Shown here piece after piece: positions 39,247 through 47,555 of a stretch of DNA of 64,000 nt. Origin of the DNA: Kutzneria buriramensis. Its GTDB lineage: Bacteria; Actinomycetota; Actinomycetes; Mycobacteriales; Pseudonocardiaceae. Both the position numbers and the translations under genes were made by a program. The stretch covers positions 372,001-436,000 of the forward strand of contig NZ_QUNO01000008.1 in the NCBI RefSeq assembly GCF_003387475.1, written 5' to 3'. How positions within the stretch are numbered: the stretch's first letter is position 1; each line of letters begins with the position of its first letter. The notes beneath the pieces were generated by a model. It had not been told where the DNA came from. It ran no database searches and was given only the letters and a program-made list of their open reading frames with translations.

Positions 39247-41879
39247 TGCGGACCAGCGAGGAGATCTACCACCGGGTGCGCTGGGACCCGCGGTTCGACC
39301 CGGCTCGCTTCGTGCTGGGCATCGGCATGCGCGGGCGGCCGCCGAAGCGGCTGCCGCTGGCGTCGTACGAGCCGGGCGGCGAGATTCCGTGGCACCGCAT
39401 CGTGTTCGTGGAGGCCGACGGCGAGCTGGTGTGGGACCGGGCGACGGGCGTGGACCGTATCGACGAGTCCGACGCCGGCCGCGTGCTGGACCCGCGGCGG
39501 CTGCGGGCCCCGTTCTTCACCGCCAAGGCCCCGTACGCGTGGGACGGCCTGGCCTGGTCGCCGGTGAGCAGTGTCCAAGATGGACGGTACGGCGACAGCC
39601 GGCTGCGGGTGCTGACGTGGAACACGCTCTGGGACCGCTACGACAGCGACCGGATCGACACGTCCGGCCGCCGCCCGCGGCTGCTCGATGAGCTGGAGCG
39701 CGCCGACGCCGATGTCATCGCGTTGCAGGAGGTCGAGGCGGCCCTGCTGACGTTGCTGCTCGCTGCGCCATGGGTGCGCGGCGGCTACACCGTCAGCGAG
39801 GTCGTCGGCCGGGAAGTGGACGCCACCGGGTTGCTGCTGCTCAGCAGGGTGCCGGTCCGGGAGGCCGGCGGCCACGTGCTGAGCCCGCACAAGGGCGTCG
39901 TCGCCTTCGTGGTGGAGACGGCCGGCGGTCCGGTCGCCGTGGCGACCACGCACCTGACCAGCGATCACCACGAACAGGGCGCCGAGCGGCGGGTCGCCGA
40001 GCTGGCCGCCGTCGACGAGGGCCTGTCCGATGTGGACTGCCCGGTGGTGCTGCTCGGCGACTTCAACGACGGCACCGAAACCCCGGCCGATGTCCTGCGC
40101 CTGGCGGACGCCTGGACCGAGGCCCACGGGTCGGCCGACCAGACGCCGACCTTCGACCCGCTGTCGAATCCGCTGGCGGCGGTGTCGTCACTGACCGGGC
40201 GCGCGGCTCGGCTCGACCGGGTGCTGGTCCGTGGTCTCCGAGTCGCCCACGCTTCGCTGCGTGACGAGCCCGTCTCGGATCACTACGGCGTCGAGGCCGA
40301 ACTGTTGGTGGGCAAGGAGGACGGGACCCTGCTCGACGTCCCGGCGACCGCGCGTACCGCCGTCGCCTGGCTGCCACCGGTCGACGTGGCCGCGGTGGAG
40401 GCCCTGCGTCGCCGGCACGACCCGCAGGCCGACCGCTGGCCGCCGCACGTGAACGTGCTCTTCGGCTTCGTGCCGGAGTCGGAGTTCGACCGGGCCGTGC
40501 CGCTGCTCGCCGCGGCCGCCGCCGAGGTGCCGCCGTTCGCCGTGCGGCTCGACGGCGTGCACACGTTCGGCCATCGGGATGATGCCACCATCTGGCTGGA
40601 TCCCGTCGCCCTGGAATGGACCGCGCTGCGGGACGCCGTCGCGCGGCCGTTCCCCGGCTGCCGGGAACGGGCCGAGGGCTTCACCCCGCACCTCACCTTG
40701 GGTCGTGGCAAGGACGCGCAAACGGTTGCGGCGGAGTGCGCCGCCCGACTGTCGCCCATGGACACCGCTGTCGGTGAGCTCGTCGTGCTGTCCCGGCGCG
40801 GCGACGAGCCGATGCGGGTGCGGGCCCGGGTCGCCCTCGGCAGCGGCGCCGTCGAGTGGGTACCCGACGACAGTCAGGTCACCACCGGGCCCTCCGTGCC
40901 GGTTGACTCCATTGTGGACCGAGTCGGCACCGCGCTGCCGCTGGGTGTGGTGCACCTCGTCGGCTCGCACCGGATGGGCAACGCCCTGGCCGATGCCGAC
41001 GTGGACCTGGTCGCCGCGGTCCCCGGACGGGTCGAGGTGGACGTTCCCGGTGCCACCGATGTCCGCCCGGTGACCGGCGCGCGGGTGCCGGGCGTGCGGA
41101 TGCGGCTCGACGGCCGCAGCGTGGACCTCGTGTTGGTCGAGACCGGCGCGATCGACCCGGCCGAGGCGGTCCTCCGTCGCGCGGAGCTCGGATCGGCGGC
41201 CTCGATCGCCCTGAGCGCGGTGACCGATGCCAACGCGATCAGTGGCCGGAATGCGACGTTGTCGCGGCTGGTCAAGGCGTGGGCGAAGGCCCGCGGGCTG
41301 GACTCCGCGCCCTTCGGCGGCTTGCCCAGCATCGCCTGGGCGGTGCTGGCGGCGTGTGTCGGGTCGGCGGAGCCGGTGGACTTCTTCGCTCACTGGGCGG
41401 CCTGGGACTGGCGCAACGCCGTGGCGCTGCGCGGTGATCACGCGTCCTACGGCCCGGTCACGGTCATGACGCCGTCCGAGCCGATCCGGTCGTGCACCGA
41501 GCAGGTCGGCCCGGGCATGCTTGACCTCCTGACCCACGAGCTCTACCGGGCCTGGGAAATCGCCTCCACGTCGAGCGATCCGTGGCCGCACCTGTTGGCC
41601 ACGCCGCCGATGCATCGACGGCACGCGGCCTGGGCGGTCGTCACCGCGAGCGACGAGGGTCGGCTGCGGGGGAGAATGCGTGCGCTGCTCACTCTGCTCG
41701 AAGAGGCAGACATGCCGGACGTGCACGGCTGGCCGCGGCCGTTCGCGCCGGGGAGGTACGCGATCGGGCTGGGGCGAACGCCGGTCAACGCCGACCGGCT
41801 CGCCGGGATAGCCGCGGGTTGGCACGCCGGGGCGACGGTCGAGTGGCTGCCGAACGGGGGAGTCCCGACCCTGCGGTGA
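39243..41879 (+). CDS. Four-domain RNA-end-processing protein (MJ1316-EEP-2H-nucleotidyltransferase)
   Basis: An 878-residue multidomain protein. Residues 6-70 are an MJ1316/DUF504 domain (IPWHRIVFVEADGELVWDR), proposed to recognise cyclic RNA ends. Residues 120-355 are an endonuclease/exonuclease/phosphatase domain: Asn127 in LTWNTLW, Glu163 in LQEVE, TTHL, LGDFND at 271-276 and SDHY at 345-348. Residues 370-540 are a 2H phosphoesterase (LigT-like) with HVNV (402-405) and HLTL (483-486). From about 555 a nucleotidyltransferase/poly(A)-polymerase-like domain follows (VGSHRMGNALADADVDLV; Asp586 and Asp588). All active sites look intact. The start overlaps the ligase-kinase stop by ATGA, behind GAGGAGG. 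The set suggests trimming, cyclic-phosphate opening and re-tailing of damaged RNA; this is inferred from the domains. Confidence 0.88.
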   Translation: MMRTSEEIYHRVRWDPRFDPARFVLGIGMRGRPPKRLPLASYEPGGEIPWHRIVFVEADGELVWDRATGVDRIDESDAGRVLDPRRLRAPFFTAKAPYAWDGLAWSPVSSVQDGRYGDSRLRVLTWNTLWDRYDSDRIDTSGRRPRLLDELERADADVIALQEVEAALLTLLLAAPWVRGGYTVSEVVGREVDATGLLLLSRVPVREAGGHVLSPHKGVVAFVVETAGGPVAVATTHLTSDHHEQGAERRVAELAAVDEGLSDVDCPVVLLGDFNDGTETPADVLRLADAWTEAHGSADQTPTFDPLSNPLAAVSSLTGRAARLDRVLVRGLRVAHASLRDEPVSDHYGVEAELLVGKEDGTLLDVPATARTAVAWLPPVDVAAVEALRRRHDPQADRWPPHVNVLFGFVPESEFDRAVPLLAAAAAEVPPFAVRLDGVHTFGHRDDATIWLDPVALEWTALRDAVARPFPGCRERAEGFTPHLTLGRGKDAQTVAAECAARLSPMDTAVGELVVLSRRGDEPMRVRARVALGSGAVEWVPDDSQVTTGPSVPVDSIVDRVGTALPLGVVHLVGSHRMGNALADADVDLVAAVPGRVEVDVPGATDVRPVTGARVPGVRMRLDGRSVDLVLVETGAIDPAEAVLRRAELGSAASIALSAVTDANAISGRNATLSRLVKAWAKARGLDSAPFGGLPSIAWAVLAACVGSAEPVDFFAHWAAWDWRNAVALRGDHASYGPVTVMTPSEPIRSCTEQVGPGMLDLLTHELYRAWEIASTSSDPWPHLLATPPMHRRHAAWAVVTASDEGRLRGRMRALLTLLEEADMPDVHGWPRPFAPGRYAIGLGRTPVNADRLAGIAAGWHAGATVEWLPNGGVPTLR

Positions 41880-41923
41880 TATTCGCTCGCCGCGCGCGGA
41901 AAGTCCGTGCCACAGTGGCTGGC

Positions 41924-42805
41924 ATGGTGGACCTCCTCCAGGCCGGCCTGGTGTGGCCCGGCGCCGTCGTCACGGCGGTGGTGCCCCGCACCGGCGGCCA
42001 GCTGAGCTCCGTCTACGAGCTCCGGGCCGGCGACCGCGCCGTGATCGTCAAGGTTTACGACGAGAAGTGGCGGTGGAAACAGGCCAAGGAGGCGCACGTC
42101 TACCGCTTGCTGGCCGAGCACGGCATCCAACCGGTGCCGGCGGTGCTGCGCGTCGAGCCCGACACCGAGCTGATCGGCAAGGCTTTCACCGTGATGACAA
42201 GGCTTCCCGGCACGCCGCTGTCCGAGACGCCGGTCGACGACGTGGCCGCGGTGTACCGCCAACTGGGCGGCATGCTCGCCGCCATCCACGCGATTCCCCA
42301 GCCCGGCTTCGGTTACGTCACCACGCACGTGCTCGACCCCGTGCCGGACAACACCGCCTACATGGGCCGCCAGTTCGCCAAGAAGCTCCGCGAGTTCCGG
42401 GAACTCCAGGGCGATCCCGTGCTGCACGACCTCGTGCAGCACTACGTCGCCGCGCACGCCGACCTCTTCGCGAGCTGCGAAGCGCCGGTGCTGTGCCACA
42501 ACGACGTGCACGAGGGCAACGTCCTGGTCGAGGACGGCGAGCTCACCGGGCTGGTGGACATCGAGAACGCTCTCGCCGGCGATCCGTGGCTGGATCTGGC
42601 CAAGGCCGACTACTACGCCACGCGCGGCGACGCCGCCAAGCTGACCGCCCTGCTGGCCGGCTACGGCGCCGAGCCGGACGGGCGGCTGCGCCTGTACACG
42701 ATCTATCACGCCCTGGAGCTGTGGGACTGGTTCGCCTCGATCGGCGAGACCCGGCACCTCGACGGCATCGCCGCCGACCTGGTCGAGCTCGCATCCGATG
42801 CATAG
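41924..42805 (+). CDS. Aminoglycoside-phosphotransferase-like (APH) kinase
   Basis: A 293-residue protein kinase-like-fold phosphotransferase. The ATP Lys is in DRAVIVKVYDEKW, the catalytic loop is LCHNDVHEGNVL (Asp and Asn) and the metal Asp is in LTGLVDIENALAGD. APH-family proteins phosphorylate antibiotics, choline, homoserine or sugars; nothing here marks an antibiotic target. ATG 41924 lies 44 bases after the RNA-processing gene on the same strand, so it may be co-transcribed with the RNA-repair cluster, but a functional link is not evident. Confidence 0.85.
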   Translation: MVDLLQAGLVWPGAVVTAVVPRTGGQLSSVYELRAGDRAVIVKVYDEKWRWKQAKEAHVYRLLAEHGIQPVPAVLRVEPDTELIGKAFTVMTRLPGTPLSETPVDDVAAVYRQLGGMLAAIHAIPQPGFGYVTTHVLDPVPDNTAYMGRQFAKKLREFRELQGDPVLHDLVQHYVAAHADLFASCEAPVLCHNDVHEGNVLVEDGELTGLVDIENALAGDPWLDLAKADYYATRGDAAKLTALLAGYGAEPDGRLRLYTIYHALELWDWFASIGETRHLDGIAADLVELASDA

Positions 42806-42833
42806 GGGCCGGGTTCCGTGGTAACCGGACACC

Positions 42834-44177
42834 ATGGCTACGCGGGTGAGGGAGACTGAGCGGAAGTACGAGCCGACGGACACCGAGGTCGGGCTGCTCG
42901 CCGGCGTGAAGGGGGTGACGGTCGTCGGCGGCGGGGAGGACCTGCTGCTGGAGGCGGTCTACCACGACACGGCCGACCTCGCGCTGGCCCGACGGGGCGT
43001 GACGCTGCGTCGGCGTACGGGCGGCGACGACGCGGGCTGGCACCTGAAGCTGCCGCTCGGCGGGGACTCCCGCGACGAGATCCGCGTCAAGGACGCCAAG
43101 CGGGTGCCCAAGGAGCTGGCCGACCTGGTCCTGGGGCTGACGCGGGGCGAGCCGCTGGCGCCGGTCGCGCACATCCGGACCAAGCGCCGGCGCTGGGAGC
43201 TGCTCGGCCGGGACGGCGAGGTCGCCGCCGAGGTGGTGCAGGACGACGTGGTGGCGCAGACGCTGGGGGAGTCCGCGGAGGTCATGACCTGGCGTGAGGT
43301 CGAGGTCGAGCTGGTGGCCGGCGGCTCCGACGTGTTCGACGCCGTCGAGAGCCGGCTGGGCAAGCCCTCGGCCTCGCCGCCGAAGCTGATGCGGCTGCTG
43401 GGCGATCGCCTGCCCAAGATGCCGAAGCCGCCCAATCGGATCACCGCATACGTCCGGAAGCAGGTGGCGGAGATCATCCGTCAGGACGCGCGGGTTCGGC
43501 AGGACGGCGAGGATTCGGTGCACCGGATGCGGGTCGCCAGCCGGCGGATCCGCAGCGTTCTCCAGGCGTACAAGGGATCCCGCTCGCTGCGGGAGGAACT
43601 GCGCTGGCTGGGCGGCGTGCTGGGCGAGGCCCGCGATCTGGAGGTGTTGCACAACCACCTCGCGCAGGAGGTCGATGCCCTCCCGGACGAGCTGGTCATC
43701 GGCAACGTGCGGCAGCGGCTCACCGAGACCTTCGCGCCCCGGCAGCAGACGGCCCGCGCGCAGGTGCTGGAAGCCTTGCGGAGCAAGCGGTACTTCACGC
43801 TCCTGAACCGGCTCGACGCCCTGGCCGTCAGGCCGGCCAAGGCGAAACGGCGGCTGCGCAAGACGGCCGAGCGGGTGGACCGGGCGTGGCGCGACGTGGA
43901 CCGGGCCCGGGGCACCCTGCACGACGTGCGCAAGGCCGCGAAGCGGGCCCGCTACGCCGCGGAGGCGCTGGACAAGAAGAAACTGGCCCGCCGCATGAAC
44001 GAACTCCAGAAGAGGCTCGGCGTGCATCAGGATTCCATTGTGGCGCGGGAGGAACTGCGGGCGATAGGTGTGCAGTCCCACTTGGACGGCGACAACGCCT
44101 ACACCTACGGCCTGTTGCACGGACGTGAGATGAATCGCGCCCAGCGCATAACGGAGTCTTTGGGGCACAGGGTTTAG
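42834..44177 (+). CDS. CYTH and CHAD domain protein
   Basis: A 447-residue cytoplasmic protein. The N-terminal CYTH (triphosphate tunnel metalloenzyme) domain opens with the ExExK motif in VRETERKYEP and has LARRGVTLRRRTGG and GWHLKLPLGG. The C-terminal CHAD domain, from about residue 205 to the end, is rich in conserved His and basic residues (SVHRMRVASRRIRSVL; LHDVRKAAKRARYAAEAL). Such proteins hydrolyse inorganic triphosphate or bind polyphosphate; CHAD domains bind polyphosphate. It starts 28 bases after the phosphotransferase and may belong to the same transcript. Confidence 0.93.
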   Translation: MATRVRETERKYEPTDTEVGLLAGVKGVTVVGGGEDLLLEAVYHDTADLALARRGVTLRRRTGGDDAGWHLKLPLGGDSRDEIRVKDAKRVPKELADLVLGLTRGEPLAPVAHIRTKRRRWELLGRDGEVAAEVVQDDVVAQTLGESAEVMTWREVEVELVAGGSDVFDAVESRLGKPSASPPKLMRLLGDRLPKMPKPPNRITAYVRKQVAEIIRQDARVRQDGEDSVHRMRVASRRIRSVLQAYKGSRSLREELRWLGGVLGEARDLEVLHNHLAQEVDALPDELVIGNVRQRLTETFAPRQQTARAQVLEALRSKRYFTLLNRLDALAVRPAKAKRRLRKTAERVDRAWRDVDRARGTLHDVRKAAKRARYAAEALDKKKLARRMNELQKRLGVHQDSIVAREELRAIGVQSHLDGDNAYTYGLLHGREMNRAQRITESLGHRV

Positions 44178-44232
44178 CGATCGTCTCGCCGGGTATTCGA
44201 GAGTCAACTTCCCCGGCGAACAGGAGAGTCTG

Positions 44233-44394
44233 ATGGGAATCATCCTGGCGGTGCTGTTATTGGCGATCATTCTGGGTGGTGCCGGCTTCGCCCTGCACGC
44301 CCTGTGGATCATCGCGGGCATCGTGCTCGTTGTCTGGCTGCTCGGCTTCGCGGTGCGCACGGCCGAGGGCGGCGGACGCTGGTACCGCTGGTGA
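44233..44394 (+). CDS. Small hydrophobic membrane protein (53 residues)
   Basis: A 53-residue protein with two hydrophobic segments (GIILAVLLLAIILGGAGFA and LWIIAGIVLVVWLLGFAV) and a basic/Gly tail ending RWYRW. ATG 44233 has a good ribosome site (CAGGAGAG). Proteins of this type are common in actinomycetes near CsbD-like stress proteins; the function is unknown. The next gene, 35 bases on, is a CsbD homologue, so the pair is probably a stress-induced unit. Confidence 0.8.
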   Translation: MGIILAVLLLAIILGGAGFALHALWIIAGIVLVVWLLGFAVRTAEGGGRWYRW

Positions 44395-44429
44395 CGAGTC
44401 GACCCTGACGGACTACAGGAGGAGTTGAG

Positions 44430-44627
44430 ATGAGCACCGAGCGCAAGATGGAAGGCAAGACCGACGAGGTTGTGGGCAAGGCCAAGGAGGGCCTCGGCAA
44501 GGCCACCGACAACGAGCAGTGGCAGGCCGAGGGCAAGGCGGACCAGGCCAAGGGCGGCCTGAAGCAGGCCGGCGAGAAGGTCAAGGAAGCCGCCGAGAAG
44601 GCGAAGGACGCCATCACCGGCAAGTGA
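44430..44627 (+). CDS. CsbD-family stress protein
   Basis: A 65-residue, very hydrophilic, Lys/Glu/Gly-rich protein (TERKMEGKTDEVVGKAKEG; AEKAKDAITGK) of the CsbD/YjbJ family. In Bacillus the homologue belongs to the general-stress (SigB) regulon; the molecular function is unknown. The ATG follows AGGAGG. The partner-switching regulators encoded at 47184-54483 could control it, which is inference only. Confidence 0.93.
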   Translation: MSTERKMEGKTDEVVGKAKEGLGKATDNEQWQAEGKADQAKGGLKQAGEKVKEAAEKAKDAITGK

Positions 44628-44690
44628 CCTGAACCACGCCCGGACGCGGCGCCGACGGACGAACCGCGGACGCGGCCGAGAAAAGGCGAC

Positions 44691-44731
44691 ACGCCCCCGC
44701 GCCGACCGGATGAACCGGTCGGCGCGGGCGT
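44691..44731 (+). terminator. Hairpin terminator after the CsbD gene
   Basis: Arm 44691-44709 pairs with 44715-44731 (core GCGCCGACCGG/CCGGTCGGCGC) across a 5-nt loop with one bulge. It lies 63 bases past the CsbD stop. Confidence 0.75.
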
Positions 44732-44876
44732 GCGTCGTCACGAGCGGGATCGGCGGCGGCCGATCGCGGCGATGCCATCGCGGCTTTGTGGTGAAACGCA
44801 TGTCGGCGCGGGCGTGCGTCGTCACGAGCGGGATCGGCGGCGCCCGATTGGGCCGAATGCCATCGCGGTTAATGGC
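44718..44876. repeat. 84-bp tandem duplication in the gap before the acyltransferase gene
   Basis: Sequence starting GTCGGCGCGGGCGTGCGTCG at 44718 recurs at 44802. The first 40 bases are identical and the rest, to about ATGCCATCGCGG, is similar. The duplicated unit includes the right arm of the upstream terminator but not the left. The 380-bp gap 44628-45007 otherwise holds only a small hairpin (about 44953-44973) and the ribosome site of the next gene. Confidence 0.85.
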
Positions 44877-45007
44877 GAACTGACTGCCCTCGCAGGTGCT
44901 ACGCTCCGCCGCTGACGAGGTCACGCAGGTTTCGGGGAGGGAGCCTGCGGTGATTCGCAGGCGTCCACCCGTGTTCGTTCACTCCCCACCGTCCGGGAGG
45001 GAACGAG

Positions 45008-47095
45008 TTGGCGATCGTGGAGGCGGCGGAGGAGCGCACCGTCGAGTTGCCGGTGGTCGCGCCGGGGGATTCGCGGGAGGACCGTTTCCGCGGCGACATC
45101 CAGGCCCTGCGGGCGATCGCGGTGATGGCGGTGGTGCTGACGCACCTGTGGCCGGGGCGGTTCGCGGGCGGCTATGTCGGCGTCGACGTCTTCTTCGTCA
45201 TCTCGGGGTTCCTCATCACCGCGCATCTCGGCCGCGAGTTGGTCCGCGACGGGCGGGTCCGACTCGGGCGGTTCTACGCCCGCCGCGTCCGGCGGCTGCT
45301 GCCGGCGGCCTTCGCGGTCATCCTGTGCAGCCTGGCCGGCGCGTACTTCCTGATGCCCTACCCGCGCTGGCTGGACAACGCCCAGGAGCTGCTGGCGAGC
45401 GCCCTGTACGCGGAGAACTGGGTGCTGGCGGCGAAATCCGTCGACTACTCGGCGATGTCCGACGCCGCGACCCTCGCCCAGCACTACTGGTCGCTGGCGG
45501 TGGAGGAGCAGTTCTACCTGGTCTGGCCGCTGCTGCTGATGGCACTGTTCGCGCTGCGCAAGCGGCCGGCGTGCGTGGCCGGCATCGCGGTGGTGGGCGC
45601 GGCCTCGCTGGCCTACAGCGCGTACTTCACGGCCGTGGAGAAGAGCCAGGCCTACTTCGTCACCCCGGTCCGGGTGTGGGAGTTCGCCGTCGGCGCGCTG
45701 ATCGCGTCGGCCACGACGCGAACCGTGCTGCCCAAGGTCGCCTCCGGCCTGCTGGCCGGGCTGGGCCTGGCGATGATCCTCGGCTCGGTGTTCCTGTTCG
45801 ACCACACCACCGAGTTCCCCGGCGTGATGGCGCTGATTCCCGTGCTGGGCACCGGGTTGGTGATCCTCGCGCGCTGGGAGTCCCGGTTCTGGGCGTTCCC
45901 GCCGGCGCAGTTCCTCGGCCGGATCAGCTACTCGCTGTACCTGTGGCACTGGCCGCTGCTCCTGCTGGCGCCGTTCGCGTTCAAGGAGAACGTCGACGGC
46001 GGTGTGCTGAGCTTCACCCAGCGCTGCGCGGTGCTGGTGGTCGCCGTGGTGCTCGCCCACGTGTCCAAGGTCATGGTCGAGGACCGCGGCCGCACCTTGC
46101 CGTTGTTCCGTGGCGGCAGCGGGTTCACGTTCCTCGGCATGGCGGCGGGCATGGTCGCGATCGCCCTGGTCTCGACCGGCCTGAGCTGGACCTACGACCG
46201 GCACGTCGCCCAGGCCGAGGCGAACCTGCGCAACGAGGCGATCCGGCCCTGCTACGGCGCCGCGGCGCTGGCTCCCGGGGCGAACTGCGCGGATCCGTTC
46301 GGGCCGGCGAAGACCGTGGACATGGGCGAGCCCAACGCGTACTTCAAGCTGGCGTCGGGCTGCACCCAGACGTCCGGGAACACCTCGGCGCACATGGTGC
46401 GGACGGATCGGGTCTGCGACTACAGCAAGGGCGCACCCAACCCGACGGTTGTCTGGGTCGTCGGCGATTCCCATGCGCAGCAGTGGGAAGCGGCGCTGGT
46501 CGACCTGGCCTCGGCGAACAAGTGGATCCTCAAGGGCGCCTATCTGGACGCCTGCCCGTTCGCCAAGGTGAAGGTCAAGGACGACCAGCCCTGCATGGAC
46601 TGGGGCGCCTCGATGGTCGACACCGTCAGGAAGGACCATCCGGCCTACGTCTTCACCTCCGCGTACGCACGGATCGAGAACGTGGACGACGGCAGCGGCC
46701 GGCCGAAGTCCGACCAGTTCGCCGAGGGTTTCCAGGCCTATTGGAAGCCGTTGGCGGCGGCCGGGTCCGAGGTGGTCGTGCTGGGCGACCCGCCGCTGAA
46801 CGACCAGGTGCGGCCGGTCGGCTGCGTGGCCGACTACGCCAGGGATCCCGAGATGGCCTGCGCGCGCCCCCGGGCCGCCGCGCAGCCGGCGGACCCGCTG
46901 CGGGCCGCCGCCGACGCGGCGCATGATCCGAAGATCAAGTACGTCGACCTCACCGACTACTTCTGCGACCAGCGGCAGTGCTACGCCGCGGTCGGCGACG
47001 TGGCGGTCTACTTCGACGTCCACCACCTGAACTACGTGTACAGCCGGACCCTGCGGCCGATGCTCGCCGACGCGGTGGGCATCCCGAACCACTGA
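45008..47095 (+). CDS. OafA/YrhL-type membrane acyltransferase with C-terminal SGNH domain
   Basis: A 695-residue protein. The first 390 residues form an Acyltransferase_3 domain with about ten helices (DIQALRAIAVMAVVLTHLWP; GVDVFFVISGFLITAHLGRE; YWSLAVEEQFYLVWPLLL). The C-terminal 250 residues are an extracytoplasmic SGNH hydrolase-like domain with VVGDSHAQQWEAAL and a terminal FDVHHLNYVYS. It should transfer acetyl groups from the cytoplasm to a surface glycan such as peptidoglycan or arabinogalactan/polysaccharide. The TTG start at 45008 is supported by GGAGGG; no better ATG is near. It stands alone. Confidence 0.9.
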   Translation: MAIVEAAEERTVELPVVAPGDSREDRFRGDIQALRAIAVMAVVLTHLWPGRFAGGYVGVDVFFVISGFLITAHLGRELVRDGRVRLGRFYARRVRRLLPAAFAVILCSLAGAYFLMPYPRWLDNAQELLASALYAENWVLAAKSVDYSAMSDAATLAQHYWSLAVEEQFYLVWPLLLMALFALRKRPACVAGIAVVGAASLAYSAYFTAVEKSQAYFVTPVRVWEFAVGALIASATTRTVLPKVASGLLAGLGLAMILGSVFLFDHTTEFPGVMALIPVLGTGLVILARWESRFWAFPPAQFLGRISYSLYLWHWPLLLLAPFAFKENVDGGVLSFTQRCAVLVVAVVLAHVSKVMVEDRGRTLPLFRGGSGFTFLGMAAGMVAIALVSTGLSWTYDRHVAQAEANLRNEAIRPCYGAAALAPGANCADPFGPAKTVDMGEPNAYFKLASGCTQTSGNTSAHMVRTDRVCDYSKGAPNPTVVWVVGDSHAQQWEAALVDLASANKWILKGAYLDACPFAKVKVKDDQPCMDWGASMVDTVRKDHPAYVFTSAYARIENVDDGSGRPKSDQFAEGFQAYWKPLAAAGSEVVVLGDPPLNDQVRPVGCVADYARDPEMACARPRAAAQPADPLRAAADAAHDPKIKYVDLTDYFCDQRQCYAAVGDVAVYFDVHHLNYVYSRTLRPMLADAVGIPNH

Positions 47096-47183
47096 GGGGC
47101 GTGCCACTCCCGGTTTGGCCAGGCAGGCGGTCGGGTAGACCTGCTCCGATGTGATGGACGAGGCGACCCGAGGACGGCAGAAC

Positions 47184-47555
47184 GTGAGTGACGACGTACT
47201 GACGTTGGCCCTGTCCGGCGAACTAGACGTCGGCACGCAGACGGCCACATCCGCGAAGATCCTGGACGCGTTGCGCGACGAGCCCCGGCTCCTGGTGCTG
47301 GACCTGAGGGAGGTGGACTTCCTGGGCTCCGCCGGACTGTCGGTGCTGATCGAGGCGCAGCGCGCGGCGTCCGCCAAGAACATCGGCATGTGCCTGGTCG
47401 CGACCCGGCGGGCCACCCTGCTGCCGCTGGAGCTGACCGGCCTGACGACGATGTTCCCCGTCTTCGCCAGCCCGCAGGACGCGATCCGGTCAGCGGACGC
47501 GGAGCGCGAGCAGGCAGGTGTCGTCCCGCGCGTTGGCGCCCACGTGCGCCAGTAG
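47184..47555 (+). CDS. STAS-domain anti-sigma-factor antagonist
   Basis: A 123-residue STAS protein (RsbV/SpoIIAA type): LTLALSGELDVGT, LVLDLREVDFLGSAGLSVL with the phosphorylatable Ser in the FLGSAG loop, and MFPVFASPQDAI at the end. GTG 47184 is the best start (GAGGACGG upstream); ATG 47154 adds ten unconserved residues. Its 3' end overlaps the convergent SpoIIE phosphatase gene by 66 bases, so the two messages are antisense to each other at their tails. The phosphatase is the likely enzyme that dephosphorylates it. Confidence 0.92.
   Translation: MSDDVLTLALSGELDVGTQTATSAKILDALRDEPRLLVLDLREVDFLGSAGLSVLIEAQRAASAKNIGMCLVATRRATLLPLELTGLTTMFPVFASPQDAIRSADAEREQAGVVPRVGAHVRQ

Noticed and set aside
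39772-41825. Long minus-strand frames under the four-domain RNA protein
   Set aside because: No recognisable domains; the plus strand shows four complete active sites.
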